From positions 4,692,481 to 4,756,480 of the forward strand of contig OY282383.1 of the NCBI GenBank assembly GCA_958295855.1: DNA of 64,000 nucleotides, read 5' to 3'. The notes under the pieces were generated by a model. The model searched no databases and was not told the DNA's origin. It was given only the letters and a program-made list of their open reading frames with translations. Of this stretch, positions 8,358 through 15,509 are shown in pieces. Each line of letters begins with the position of its first letter. Position 1 is the stretch's first letter. The position numbers and the translations under genes were made by a program. Source of the stretch: an uncultured Poribacteria bacterium. GTDB lineage: Bacteria; Poribacteria; WGA-4E; WGA-3G.

Positions 8358-8771
8358 TTACGCATTCCGTGCGACGAATTTGGTTTTGATTGGCAATTTA
8401 TGGGCGGCTCTTTCCATCGCCCCTTTTGCATCTTCAAGCGAAACGCCACTGAGTTCATAAAGGATTCTGCCCGGTTTAACGACAGCAACCCAATATTCGG
8501 GCGGGCCCTTCTTGCCGCTGCCCATTCGCGTTTCAGCAGGTTTTTTGCTCACTGGCTTATGCGGGAAAATCTTGATCCAAATTTTCCCGCCGCGTCGAAC
8601 GTACCGAGTAATCGCGACACGCGCAGACTCGATTTGGTTGCTCGTAATCCAGCCAGCTTCCATTGCTTGCAAGCCGTACTCGCCGAAGTTAATTTTTGAG
8701 CCTCTAACAGGCTTTCCCCGGCGTTTTCCGCGATGCACATATCGGTGCATCACACGTTTCGGCGTTAACAC
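8358..8771 (-). CDS. rplP: 50S ribosomal protein L16
   Basis: L16, 137 residues, close to the peptidyl transferase centre. The N-terminus LTPKRVMHRYVHRGKRRGKP, the GLQAMEAGWITSNQIESARV stretch and the RMGSGKGxP-like motif (RMGSGKKGPPEYWVAVV) are present. Start is GTG at 8771, 8 bp after GGAGG. Confidence 0.96.
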   Translation of the reverse strand: MLTPKRVMHRYVHRGKRRGKPVRGSKINFGEYGLQAMEAGWITSNQIESARVAITRYVRRGGKIWIKIFPHKPVSKKPAETRMGSGKKGPPEYWVAVVKPGRILYELSGVSLEDAKGAMERAAHKLPIKTKFVARNA

Positions 8772-8807
8772 CTTGAATGCCTCCTTTAAACTGATAGATG
8801 CAGTTTT

Positions 8808-9665
8808 TCAACTGCGCTCGGAACCGCCCGTGCCCCGACGTTGAGGTCCCCGCCCTCTGCCTCTGCCTCTGCCTCTGCCGCTGCTTCTGCCTCTGCCTTG
8901 TTCGCCCTGTTGTCGGGATTGCTGGCCTTGAGAAGAGCGGCGCCGGTCGCCACGTCGCCGTTCAGAGGAGCGCGACCCGGTGTCTTCCCGCCGCCCTGGT
9001 TGGCGCCGGTCGGGCAATTCGCCCTTTAACTTATCTGGGACACCAGTGATTTCGCCCTTGAAAATCCAGGTTTTGACACCAATTTTACCATAAGTCGTAT
9101 TGGCTTCACTAAACCCATAGTCAACATCGGCTCTGAGGGTGTGGAGCGGCACGCGCCCCTCAATGCTGGATTCGGTGCGAGCTATCTCCTTGCCATCCAA
9201 TCGCCCGCTAACCATAATTTTTACGCCCAATGCGCCGGCTTGTATTGATACCAAGATATTGCGCCGCATGGCCTGTTTAAAGTTTGCACGCCGTTCAATT
9301 TGCGTTGCAACGGTTTCAGCTACAAGTTGCGCATCCAGATCTGGTTCCCTAATTTCGGAAACATTAATCCGAACCGGGCGGCCAATTCGCTTTTCCAACA
9401 ACGCTTGTAATCTTTCAGCTTCTGCGCCCCGGCGGCCAATCACAATACCCGGACGTGCTGTATGGATATTAATGCTACACCGGTCGGCTACGCGTTCAAT
9501 TTCCACGCGCGAAATACCGGCGCGCGCAAGTTCTACCTTGACAAACTCCTGAATCTGAAAATCTTCATGGAGCCACTGTGCATACTCTCGTTCGCTGTAC
9601 CACTTTGAATCCCACGTTTCAGTGATTCCTAAGCGTAATCCACGGGGGTGAGCTTTTTGTCCCAC
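8808..9665 (-). CDS. rpsC: 30S ribosomal protein S3 with Arg/Gly-rich tail
   Basis: S3, 285 residues; typical S3 proteins are about 210-240. The N-terminal KH domain (GRRGAEAERLQALLEKRIGR) and the C-terminal domain with SGRLDGKEIARTESS and ADVDYGFSEANTTYGKIGVK are normal up to about residue 215. The last ~70 residues are an unusual low-complexity tail rich in R, G, S and Q, ending in repeated RG dipeptides. The corresponding DNA has a short GCCTCT tandem run near 8860-8900. Start is GTG at 9665 after GGAGG. Confidence 0.95.
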   Translation of the reverse strand: MGQKAHPRGLRLGITETWDSKWYSEREYAQWLHEDFQIQEFVKVELARAGISRVEIERVADRCSINIHTARPGIVIGRRGAEAERLQALLEKRIGRPVRINVSEIREPDLDAQLVAETVATQIERRANFKQAMRRNILVSIQAGALGVKIMVSGRLDGKEIARTESSIEGRVPLHTLRADVDYGFSEANTTYGKIGVKTWIFKGEITGVPDKLKGELPDRRQPGRREDTGSRSSERRRGDRRRSSQGQQSRQQGEQGRGRSSGRGRGRGRGRGPQRRGTGGSERS

Positions 9666-9761
9666 GCAAACCTCCTGTCAGACTTTTGCCCGTTCGCGAC
9701 GTGGAGGCCGAGTAGTTCCGTAATAACTGGGGCCGCGCTCGCTTTGTAAGCACGCACGCTG

Positions 9762-10115
9762 TTACTCACCATCTTCGGGACTCTCCTCATCTACGACAAC
9801 GGTGATATGGCTATGCCGTTTTAAAATTCGGTTTGCCATACCTCTCGCCCGGGGCCGTATCCATTTACGCGTAACTCCTTCATCCACGCGAATCTCTTTG
9901 ACGTATAAATTTGTGGTATCAACATTCGGATCCTGATACTGCGCGTTGGCGGAGGCCGACTCAATCAGCTTGTAAATGACGGGTGACGCGGCTTTATGCG
10001 TAAAGCGTAGTTGACTTAACGCATCCTCAACGTATTGATTTCGGACAAGATCGGCGACCAGGCGGGCTTTCCGCGGGGCTACCGAAGCATTCCGAATCTT
10101 GGCTCTGGCTTCCAT
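9762..10115 (-). CDS. rplV: 50S ribosomal protein L22
   Basis: L22, 117 residues, lines the exit tunnel. It starts MEARAKIRNASVAPRKARLV and has the C-terminal VDEGVTRKWIRPRARGMANR signature. The ATG at 10115 is preceded by AAAGGAACAG, which is the end of a 63-bp repeat (10123-10185) also found before the gene at 34806. The gene therefore seems to have acquired its ribosome site from an inserted element. Confidence 0.96.
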   Translation of the reverse strand: MEARAKIRNASVAPRKARLVADLVRNQYVEDALSQLRFTHKAASPVIYKLIESASANAQYQDPNVDTTNLYVKEIRVDEGVTRKWIRPRARGMANRILKRHSHITVVVDEESPEDGE

Positions 10116-10540
10116 CAGTGTTCTGTTCCTTTAATCCTGGGCATACACCGACAAGAGCGGGGATTACATCTATTGTGTAACCATCAATATAGCCCGGCCT
10201 GCGATGGGTTTTCCCCATCAACGCACCATACCCCGAAGGAATTAGGTGGGGGAACCAACAAAGTCAGTTTTCACTGACGCTTATTCTTTTAAAGCAGATA
10301 CTCACAGTGTCACGGTTCGTCTTCTGCCAGTGAACCGCTCTACCTCGCCGGTCTGCGTGGTTTTTGCAGAGGTGCAACTTGGTTATCGTTACAAGGCGAA
10401 GCGATGGCACACGCAAGACTCGAACTCGCCGCCATCCCTAATGGTGTGTGATGAGTCGTGCATCTCCGTGCTTGTCAGTGTTTTGAAGCGCTAGGACGAT
10501 GCTCCTAACAAAAGAAAATTTCTGGTTTCACCACAAAAGA
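10116..10540. other. 425-bp structured non-coding insert between rpsS and rplV
   Basis: No convincing gene lies in this stretch, although neighbouring operon gaps are far shorter. On the minus strand it holds several hairpins: GTCAGT-GAAA-ACTGAC (10264-10280 area), GATGGG-GAAAA-CCCATC (10202-10220 area), GGTTC...GAACC, and a tRNA-T-arm-like stem GCGAG-TTCGAGT-CTTGC enclosed by GATGGC...GCCATC (10404-10440). It ends with the 63-bp repeat at 10123-10185. It may be the end of an IS200/IS605-type element or another structured RNA; no tRNA could be completed from it. Confidence 0.6.
10123..10185 (-). repeat. 63-bp repeat, copy 1 (shared with 34737-34799)
   Basis: Minus strand begins GATGGTTACACAATAGATGT and ends AGGATTAAAGGAACAG. 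By direct comparison 55 of 63 positions match the plus-strand copy at 34737-34799. Both copies end a few bases before the start codon of a gene. The frame through both copies is open, giving D-G-Y-x-I-D-V-I and G-L-K-E-Q, so it could also descend from coding sequence. Confidence 0.85.
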
Positions 10541-10810
10541 CTATCTTCTTAAACCGCCCGCATGAGAACGGAAAGTCCGAGTGGGTGAGAACTCGCCGAG
10601 TTTATGCCCGACCATGTTCTCGGTAATATACACAGGAAAAAACTTTTTCCCGTTGTAAATCGCCAAGGTGTGTCCTACCAGTTCAGGTGTAACGGTTGAA
10701 CGCCGAGACCAGGTGCGAATCACCCTTTTCGTCCCGGATCTGTCCATAGCCGCTATCTTCTTAGCGAGTTTTGGGTCGATGTAAGGTCCCTTTTTGATGG
10801 AACGCGGCAT
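10541..10810 (-). CDS. rpsS: 30S ribosomal protein S19
   Basis: S19, 89 residues, in the 30S head next to S13. The sequence MPRSIKKGPYIDPKLAKKI, the RTWSRRSTVTPELVGHTLAI segment and the VGHKLGEFSPTRTFRSH signature are complete. A GAGGAGA site precedes the ATG, with a GCGCGC...TACGGTA motif at 10822-10840. Confidence 0.97.
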   Translation of the reverse strand: MPRSIKKGPYIDPKLAKKIAAMDRSGTKRVIRTWSRRSTVTPELVGHTLAIYNGKKFFPVYITENMVGHKLGEFSPTRTFRSHAGGLRR

Positions 10811-10839
10811 TAGTTTCTCCTCTACCGTATACGAGCGCG

Positions 10840-11655
10840 CTATTTTCGTTTCCCAACAATGTATCGACTGGATTGCTTCTTCCGGTTTCGCGTCTTGTAC
10901 CCTTTTGTGGGAACACCCCAGGGGGTAACTGGATGTCTACCGCCGGAACTTTTTCCTTCGCCCCCGCCATGCGGATGGTCGATGGGGTTCATCGCGACAC
11001 CTCTAACCTTAGGACGTTTTCCCAACCATCTGGAACGGCCCGCCTTGCCGATTACAATCTTGCTGACGTTGCCTACCTGGCCGAGCGTTGCCATAGCTTT
11101 CACGGAGATAAGCCGAATTTCGCCGGAGGGAAGGCGGATGCGAGCGTATTTCCCCTCCCGGTCGACTAACTGCGCAGCACCGCCAGCACTACGCACCAAC
11201 TGTCCACCTTTACCGGGGCGCATCTCTATATTGTGAATTGAAGAGCCCAACGGAATCTTTTCAAGTGGCAAAGCATTCCCGGCGCGAATTTCTACGTCTG
11301 CGCCTGAAGCCAACATGTCGCCGACTTGAACGCCGACAGGTGCCAAGATGTACCGTTTCTCGCCATCCACATAGTGAAGGAGGGCGATATGCGCGGAACG
11401 ATTGGGATCATATTCGATTGCGGCCACTTTGGCAGGGATGTCGAACTTATTTCGTTTGAAGTCAATAACCCGGTATCGGCGTTTGTGCCCGCCACCGCGT
11501 CGTCTCACCGTCAAGCGGCCGCTACCGTTTCGTCCAGCGTTTTGCTTAATTCCTTTGACGAGTGACTTTTCCGGTTTGCTCCGTGTAATCTCTTCAAAGG
11601 TATACCCGGTCATAAACCGGCGGCTTGGCGTTATAGGTGAATAAGTCTTAGGCAC
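10840..11655 (-). CDS. rplB: 50S ribosomal protein L2
   Basis: L2, 271 residues, needed for subunit association and peptidyl transfer. It has the SGRLTVRRRGGGHKRRYRVI N-terminal part and the C-terminal GVAMNPIDHPHGGGEGKSSG signature containing the conserved histidine. The start is GTG at 11655. Confidence 0.97.
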   Translation of the reverse strand: MPKTYSPITPSRRFMTGYTFEEITRSKPEKSLVKGIKQNAGRNGSGRLTVRRRGGGHKRRYRVIDFKRNKFDIPAKVAAIEYDPNRSAHIALLHYVDGEKRYILAPVGVQVGDMLASGADVEIRAGNALPLEKIPLGSSIHNIEMRPGKGGQLVRSAGGAAQLVDREGKYARIRLPSGEIRLISVKAMATLGQVGNVSKIVIGKAGRSRWLGKRPKVRGVAMNPIDHPHGGGEGKSSGGRHPVTPWGVPTKGYKTRNRKKQSSRYIVGKRK

Positions 11656-11686
11656 TCTGAAATCCTCTCATTTAGTCTATCCAGTG

Positions 11687-11986
11687 CTATATCATTTCAA
11701 ACGCTTGGATGGTTGCACCCTCTCTTAGCGTAAGAATCGCTTTTTTCCAATGTACTTTTCGTCCGCGTTGGTATCGCGACATTTTACCTTTGGGTTTGCC
11801 TCGAACGCGCATCGTGTGGATTTTGACGATATCCCCTTGGAGGTCAAACAACTCTTCAGCGGCTCGGCGAATCTGGGGTTTCGTCGCGGCTCTATTGACA
11901 ACAAAGGCGTACTTGTTAGCCTCGCGAAGCACCGTGCTTTTTTCCGTAATCTGCGGTTGCAATATAATCTGGTATATATCGTTCAT
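11687..11986 (-). CDS. rplW: 50S ribosomal protein L23
   Basis: L23, 99 residues, at the tunnel exit and docking site for trigger factor and SRP. It shows ILQPQITEKSTVLREANKYA near the N-terminus, VNRAATKPQIRRAAEELFDL, and the RVRGKPKGKMSRYQRGRKVHW loop. The start lies 5 bp past the rplD stop. Confidence 0.96.
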   Translation of the reverse strand: MNDIYQIILQPQITEKSTVLREANKYAFVVNRAATKPQIRRAAEELFDLQGDIVKIHTMRVRGKPKGKMSRYQRGRKVHWKKAILTLREGATIQAFEMI

Positions 11987-11991
11987 AAGGC

Positions 11992-12639
11992 TTACCCTTC
12001 CGCATCTGAATGGGTGTCGACAAATTTGGCTGCCAACTTATCAGCAGCTTTCTCGGTGATTACGAGTGTATCATGCCACATGACCTGGTAAACGTTGAGC
12101 ATATCCCACGTGCAACTATTGACTTGCGGAATATTCCGCACGGAGAGGTGGATATTGGGACTGTGTTCGTCGAGTACAACAAGCACCTTTCCTTGGGCAT
12201 TCAATGCGTTTAGCAGGTGAATCATGTCCTTGGTCCGGGGGCGTTCAAGCGTGAAATCTTCAACAAGAATACACTGCTGATTTTGAAACCTGTCTGCGAG
12301 CGCGTTGTGGAGCCCGAGGCGACGTAACCGTTTGGGGGTGTGCTGCCGATAGCTACGCGGTTTGGGCCCGAACGCTACACCGCCATGTACGCGAATTGGA
12401 GACTTAGCGTCTCCTACCCGTGCTCTGCCAGTTCCCTTTTGGCGGTATAATTTTCTCCCACTGCCTTTTATTTCACTGCGGTTCTTCGTTGATGCAGTGC
12501 CTTGCCGCTGATTGGCAAGGTAGGCAACGACGCACTGGTGGATGACAGGAACGTTCACCTGCAGATTCGTGAAGGCCTCGGCTAATTCTTTTTCGCGAAG
12601 GACATCCCCCGCCCTGCTGTGTACGTCTAATGTTGACAT
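11992..12639 (-). CDS. rplD: 50S ribosomal protein L4
   Basis: L4, 215 residues, reaches into the exit tunnel and in many bacteria represses the S10 operon. The extended loop with the GSGRKLYRQKGTGRARVGDA motif and the GGVAFGPKPRSYRQHTPKR stretch are conserved. An AGGAGAG site precedes the ATG at 12639. Confidence 0.96.
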   Translation of the reverse strand: MSTLDVHSRAGDVLREKELAEAFTNLQVNVPVIHQCVVAYLANQRQGTASTKNRSEIKGSGRKLYRQKGTGRARVGDAKSPIRVHGGVAFGPKPRSYRQHTPKRLRRLGLHNALADRFQNQQCILVEDFTLERPRTKDMIHLLNALNAQGKVLVVLDEHSPNIHLSVRNIPQVNSCTWDMLNVYQVMWHDTLVITEKAADKLAAKFVDTHSDAEG

Positions 12640-12745
12640 AAATTACTCTCCTATTCTGTAGGGCGTACGGGCATATTTTTGGCAATCAGAAACATTCATC
12701 TCGGTAATATCACTAGAGCCACGCCTACAGTCAGCGTCTCAGTTG

Positions 12746-13390
12746 CTACGCATTCGGTGTAACTTTGGATGCCTTCTTAATGAGAAGGAAGCCATTGGGT
12801 GGCCCGGGAACAGCACCTTTCACCACCAACAAGTTTCGTTCGGCATCGGCTTGGATAACAGGCAAATTTTGGATGGTATGCAGTTTAGCACCGTAGCGTC
12901 CTGCCATCCGTTTTCCTTTAAAAACGCGGGACGGGGTAGCACTTGCCCCGATGGAACCGGGGCGGCGGAGGTCTTGTTCCCCCCCATGGCTTTTTTTACC
13001 GCCGGCGAATTTCCAGCGTTTGACGACACCGGCGAAACCGCGCCCTTTTGAGGTGCCTGTTACATCAACGAGTTCCCCTTCTGAAAACAGGCTTGCATCC
13101 ACAGTGCCTCCTACAGAAATCTCATCGAGGCTCTTAACCCGAAATTCCCTCAGCACCAAGGTAGGCTCAACTTGCGCTTTCTCGAAATGGCCGCGCTTTG
13201 GGTGATTGACACGACTCTCTTTCTGTTGTCCGAAACCCAACTGAACTGCCTGATACCCATCTTTTTCTTGCGTTTTGAGTTGAACAATTGAGCAGGGACC
13301 CGCTTGTATGACGGTAACAGGTATAGCTTTTCCTGACTCTTCAAACACTTGTGTCATGCCGACTTTTCGGCCGATGAGTCCGTTAACCAT
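12746..13390 (-). CDS. rplC: 50S ribosomal protein L3
   Basis: L3, 214 residues, an early assembly protein reaching the peptidyl transferase centre. It begins MVNGLIGRKVGMTQVFEESG and has the signature FAGGKKSHGGEQDLRRPGSI with the RMAGRYGAKLHTIQNL segment. Positioned between rpsJ and rplD as in the S10 operon. Confidence 0.97.
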   Translation of the reverse strand: MVNGLIGRKVGMTQVFEESGKAIPVTVIQAGPCSIVQLKTQEKDGYQAVQLGFGQQKESRVNHPKRGHFEKAQVEPTLVLREFRVKSLDEISVGGTVDASLFSEGELVDVTGTSKGRGFAGVVKRWKFAGGKKSHGGEQDLRRPGSIGASATPSRVFKGKRMAGRYGAKLHTIQNLPVIQADAERNLLVVKGAVPGPPNGFLLIKKASKVTPNA

Positions 13391-13526
13391 TTTCTTTTTC
13401 CTCCGCTGATGATTTGAAAACCATCTTGTGATTCACCTGCTCCGATGCCCAGATGGGTTTCCAAACCGTCGCATCCGAAAGTAGTAGGCACACACCGATG
13501 TGCGATAAACCCTACCTGCCTTAGCC

Positions 13527-13553
13527 GTAGGGGCAGTGCCGTCGTGCCTACCC
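13527..13553. repeat. REP-like hairpin just after rpsJ
   Basis: The sequence GTAGGGGCA...TGCCTACCC folds into a stem-loop directly after the rpsJ stop. Similar hairpins (reading GGGTAGGCACAAGGC...CTACC) lie at 63619-63647, inside hyuA, and at 63835-63863. Confidence 0.6.
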
Positions 13554-13554
13554 G

Positions 13555-13866
13555 CTACAATAGGGTGATTTTGACATCAACACCTGCGGGCAGATCCAAG
13601 CCCATCAAAGCGTCAACGGTTTTCGGCGTAGTCTCTAAAATATCCAACAAACGCTTGTGAATCCGCATTTCAAATTGTTCGCGCGACTTCTTGTCTTTAA
13701 ACGTTGAACGTTGGACGGTATAGATATGCTTTTTCGTCGGCAATGGAATCGGTCCGGAGACAGCCGCCCCTGTTCGTTTGGCTGCATCCGCTATCTGCTT
13801 TGACGACAAGTCTAACAACCGATAGTCAAAGGCTTTGAGCCGAATGCGAATTTTTTGATTGTCCAT
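13555..13866 (-). CDS. rpsJ: 30S ribosomal protein S10
   Basis: S10, 103 residues, also the NusE subunit of antitermination complexes. It begins MDNQKIRIRLKAFDYRLLDL and has the GPIPLPTKKHIYTVQRSTFK signature and the MGLDLPAGVDVKI C-terminus. It opens the S10 part of the locus after the tuf terminator. Confidence 0.97.
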   Translation of the reverse strand: MDNQKIRIRLKAFDYRLLDLSSKQIADAAKRTGAAVSGPIPLPTKKHIYTVQRSTFKDKKSREQFEMRIHKRLLDILETTPKTVDALMGLDLPAGVDVKITLL

Positions 13867-14042
13867 TTTTTCGTATCGCCTTCAGTGAACAGAAGCCTGT
13901 GCGATGGAGGGCTTCGCTTAACAGCCCTACTTGAAATAAAGTCCGTTCTGCCGTTTCAGTAAAGTAGAACGCATCGGGTTAGCAAAGAACTTGACAGGGC
14001 TTCCGGTTGTGACTCCTCGTTAAATACTACCTCGTTGTACGT

Positions 14043-14073
14043 AAACAGGCGGATTCATACATCCGCCTGTTTG
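14043..14073 (-). terminator. Hairpin downstream of tuf
   Basis: A 12-bp stem, AAACAGGCGGAT paired with ATCCGCCTGTTT with a TCATAC loop, begins right at the tuf stop codon. On the minus strand it is followed only by TTTACG, so it is a weak or partial terminator separating the str part (rpsL-rpsG-fusA-tuf) from the S10 part. Confidence 0.6.
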
Positions 14074-14074
14074 T

Positions 14075-15274
14075 TTACTCAAGAATTTTAGAGACAACGC
14101 CAGCTCCAATTGTTTGTCCGCCTTCCCGAATTGCGAATCGGAGTTGTTCTTCCATCGCAATTGGTTTATTGAGTTCGACGGTAATCTGTGCATTGTCGCC
14201 TGGCATAATCATTTCGATGCCGTCCGGCAGTCGCATTTCACCGGTCACGTCCGTTGTTCGGAAATAGAACTGCGGACGATATCCGCTAAAGAAGGGATTC
14301 CAGCGGCCGCCTTCTTCTTTCGTGAGGATGTAGGCTTCGGCTTCAAACTTTGTATGCGGCTTAACGGTGCCGGGAATTGCCAATACTTGCCCACGTTCGA
14401 CAGCGTCGCGCTCTATGCCCCGTAGCAAGGCACCGATATTATCGCCAGCGCGGCCTTCGTCGAGGAACTTACGGAACATCTCAACGCCAGTAATGACGGT
14501 GTTCTGGGTTTCACGGAGGCCAACAATTTCGAGAGTGTTTCCGACTTCAACGATACCACGTTCGACTCTGCCCGTGACGACGGTGCCGCGCCCGCTGATG
14601 GTGAAGATATCTTCAATCGGCATCAGGAACGGTTTTTCGATATCGCGCTCCGGTTCAGGGATATAGTCATCAACAGCTTGCATGAGTTCACGTATGGGTT
14701 TGCATGCTTCGCTATCGGGGGCACCCGCTGCTTCCATTGCTTCAAGCGCAGAGCCCGTGATGATGGGAATATCGTCACCGGGGAATTCATATGCGGTTAA
14801 CAATTCGCGTACTTCCAAGTCGACGAGTTCAAGTAGCTCTTCGTCATCAACCATGTCTGCCTTGTTGAGGAAGACAACGAGCGATGGCACATTTACCTGT
14901 CGCGCGAGGAGTACGTGCTCGCGCGTTTGTGGCATGGGGCCATCCGCGGCGGAAACGACGAGAATCGCGCCATCCATCTGCGCTGCGCCGGTAATCATGT
15001 TTTTGATGTAGTCGGCGTGGCCAGGGCAGTCGACGTGCGCGTAGTGCCGATTTTCGGTTTCATACTCAACGTGCGCTGTGTTAATCGTAATGCCACGCTC
15101 TTTTTCTTCAGGGGCCTTGTCAATTTCGTCATACGTCATGACGTAGTCTTTGCTGGCAAGATTTGAGAGCACCATGGTAATCGCTGCTGTAAGCGTGGTC
15201 TTACCGTGGTCGACGTGGCCGATTGTTCCAATATTAACGTGTGGCTTAGTCCTTTCAAACGTTTCCTTAGCCAT
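14075..15274 (-). CDS. tuf: Elongation factor Tu
   Basis: EF-Tu, 399 residues, delivers aminoacyl-tRNA to the ribosome as a GTP complex. G1 GHVDHGKTT, G3 DCPGHADY, G4 NKADM and the switch I region EERGITINTAHVEY are intact, as are domains II and III (C-terminal GGQTIGAGVVSKI). No second tuf copy is seen in the window. Confidence 0.98.
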   Translation of the reverse strand: MAKETFERTKPHVNIGTIGHVDHGKTTLTAAITMVLSNLASKDYVMTYDEIDKAPEEKERGITINTAHVEYETENRHYAHVDCPGHADYIKNMITGAAQMDGAILVVSAADGPMPQTREHVLLARQVNVPSLVVFLNKADMVDDEELLELVDLEVRELLTAYEFPGDDIPIITGSALEAMEAAGAPDSEACKPIRELMQAVDDYIPEPERDIEKPFLMPIEDIFTISGRGTVVTGRVERGIVEVGNTLEIVGLRETQNTVITGVEMFRKFLDEGRAGDNIGALLRGIERDAVERGQVLAIPGTVKPHTKFEAEAYILTKEEGGRWNPFFSGYRPQFYFRTTDVTGEMRLPDGIEMIMPGDNAQITVELNKPIAMEEQLRFAIREGGQTIGAGVVSKILE

Positions 15275-15419
15275 TTTTGTCCGAGCTCCAATAAAAGTTT
15301 GTTGTTATGGGCATTCTAAGCGCGGTTTCCAAGAGGCCTGCGCATTCCCGTTCTATTTCTATAAGGTTCCCAACCAGTAGAGGCTTTTGGGCCTGTTACG
15401 GGGTAGGAACACCGTGGAT

Positions 15420-15498
15420 GAGTTGTCAGTTATTAGTGTAAAAGGTTTCTAATGCGCGTCAGAACCGCTCTCGCACTGATAACCGAGAAACTGACAGC
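15420..15498. repeat. 'TTGTCAGT' family palindrome, copy 3
   Basis: Lies in the fusA-tuf gap of 235 bp. Left arm AGTTGTCAGTTATTAGTG, right arm CACTGATAACCGAGAAACTG; same family as 735-814 and 52455-52538. The rest of the gap shows no gene. Confidence 0.65.
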
Positions 15499-15509
15499 AA
15501 GATAACCTA

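Noticed and set aside
10246..10494. 82-codon plus-strand ORF in the rpsS-rplV insert
   Set aside because: Runs over hairpins, has no ribosome site and no recognisable protein features.
10404..10500. A tRNA gene on the minus strand, from the T-arm-like stem GCGAG-TTCGAGT-CTTGC
   Set aside because: No matching 5' acceptor strand, no D arm, and the best anticodon loop lacks U at position 33 and has a mismatched stem.
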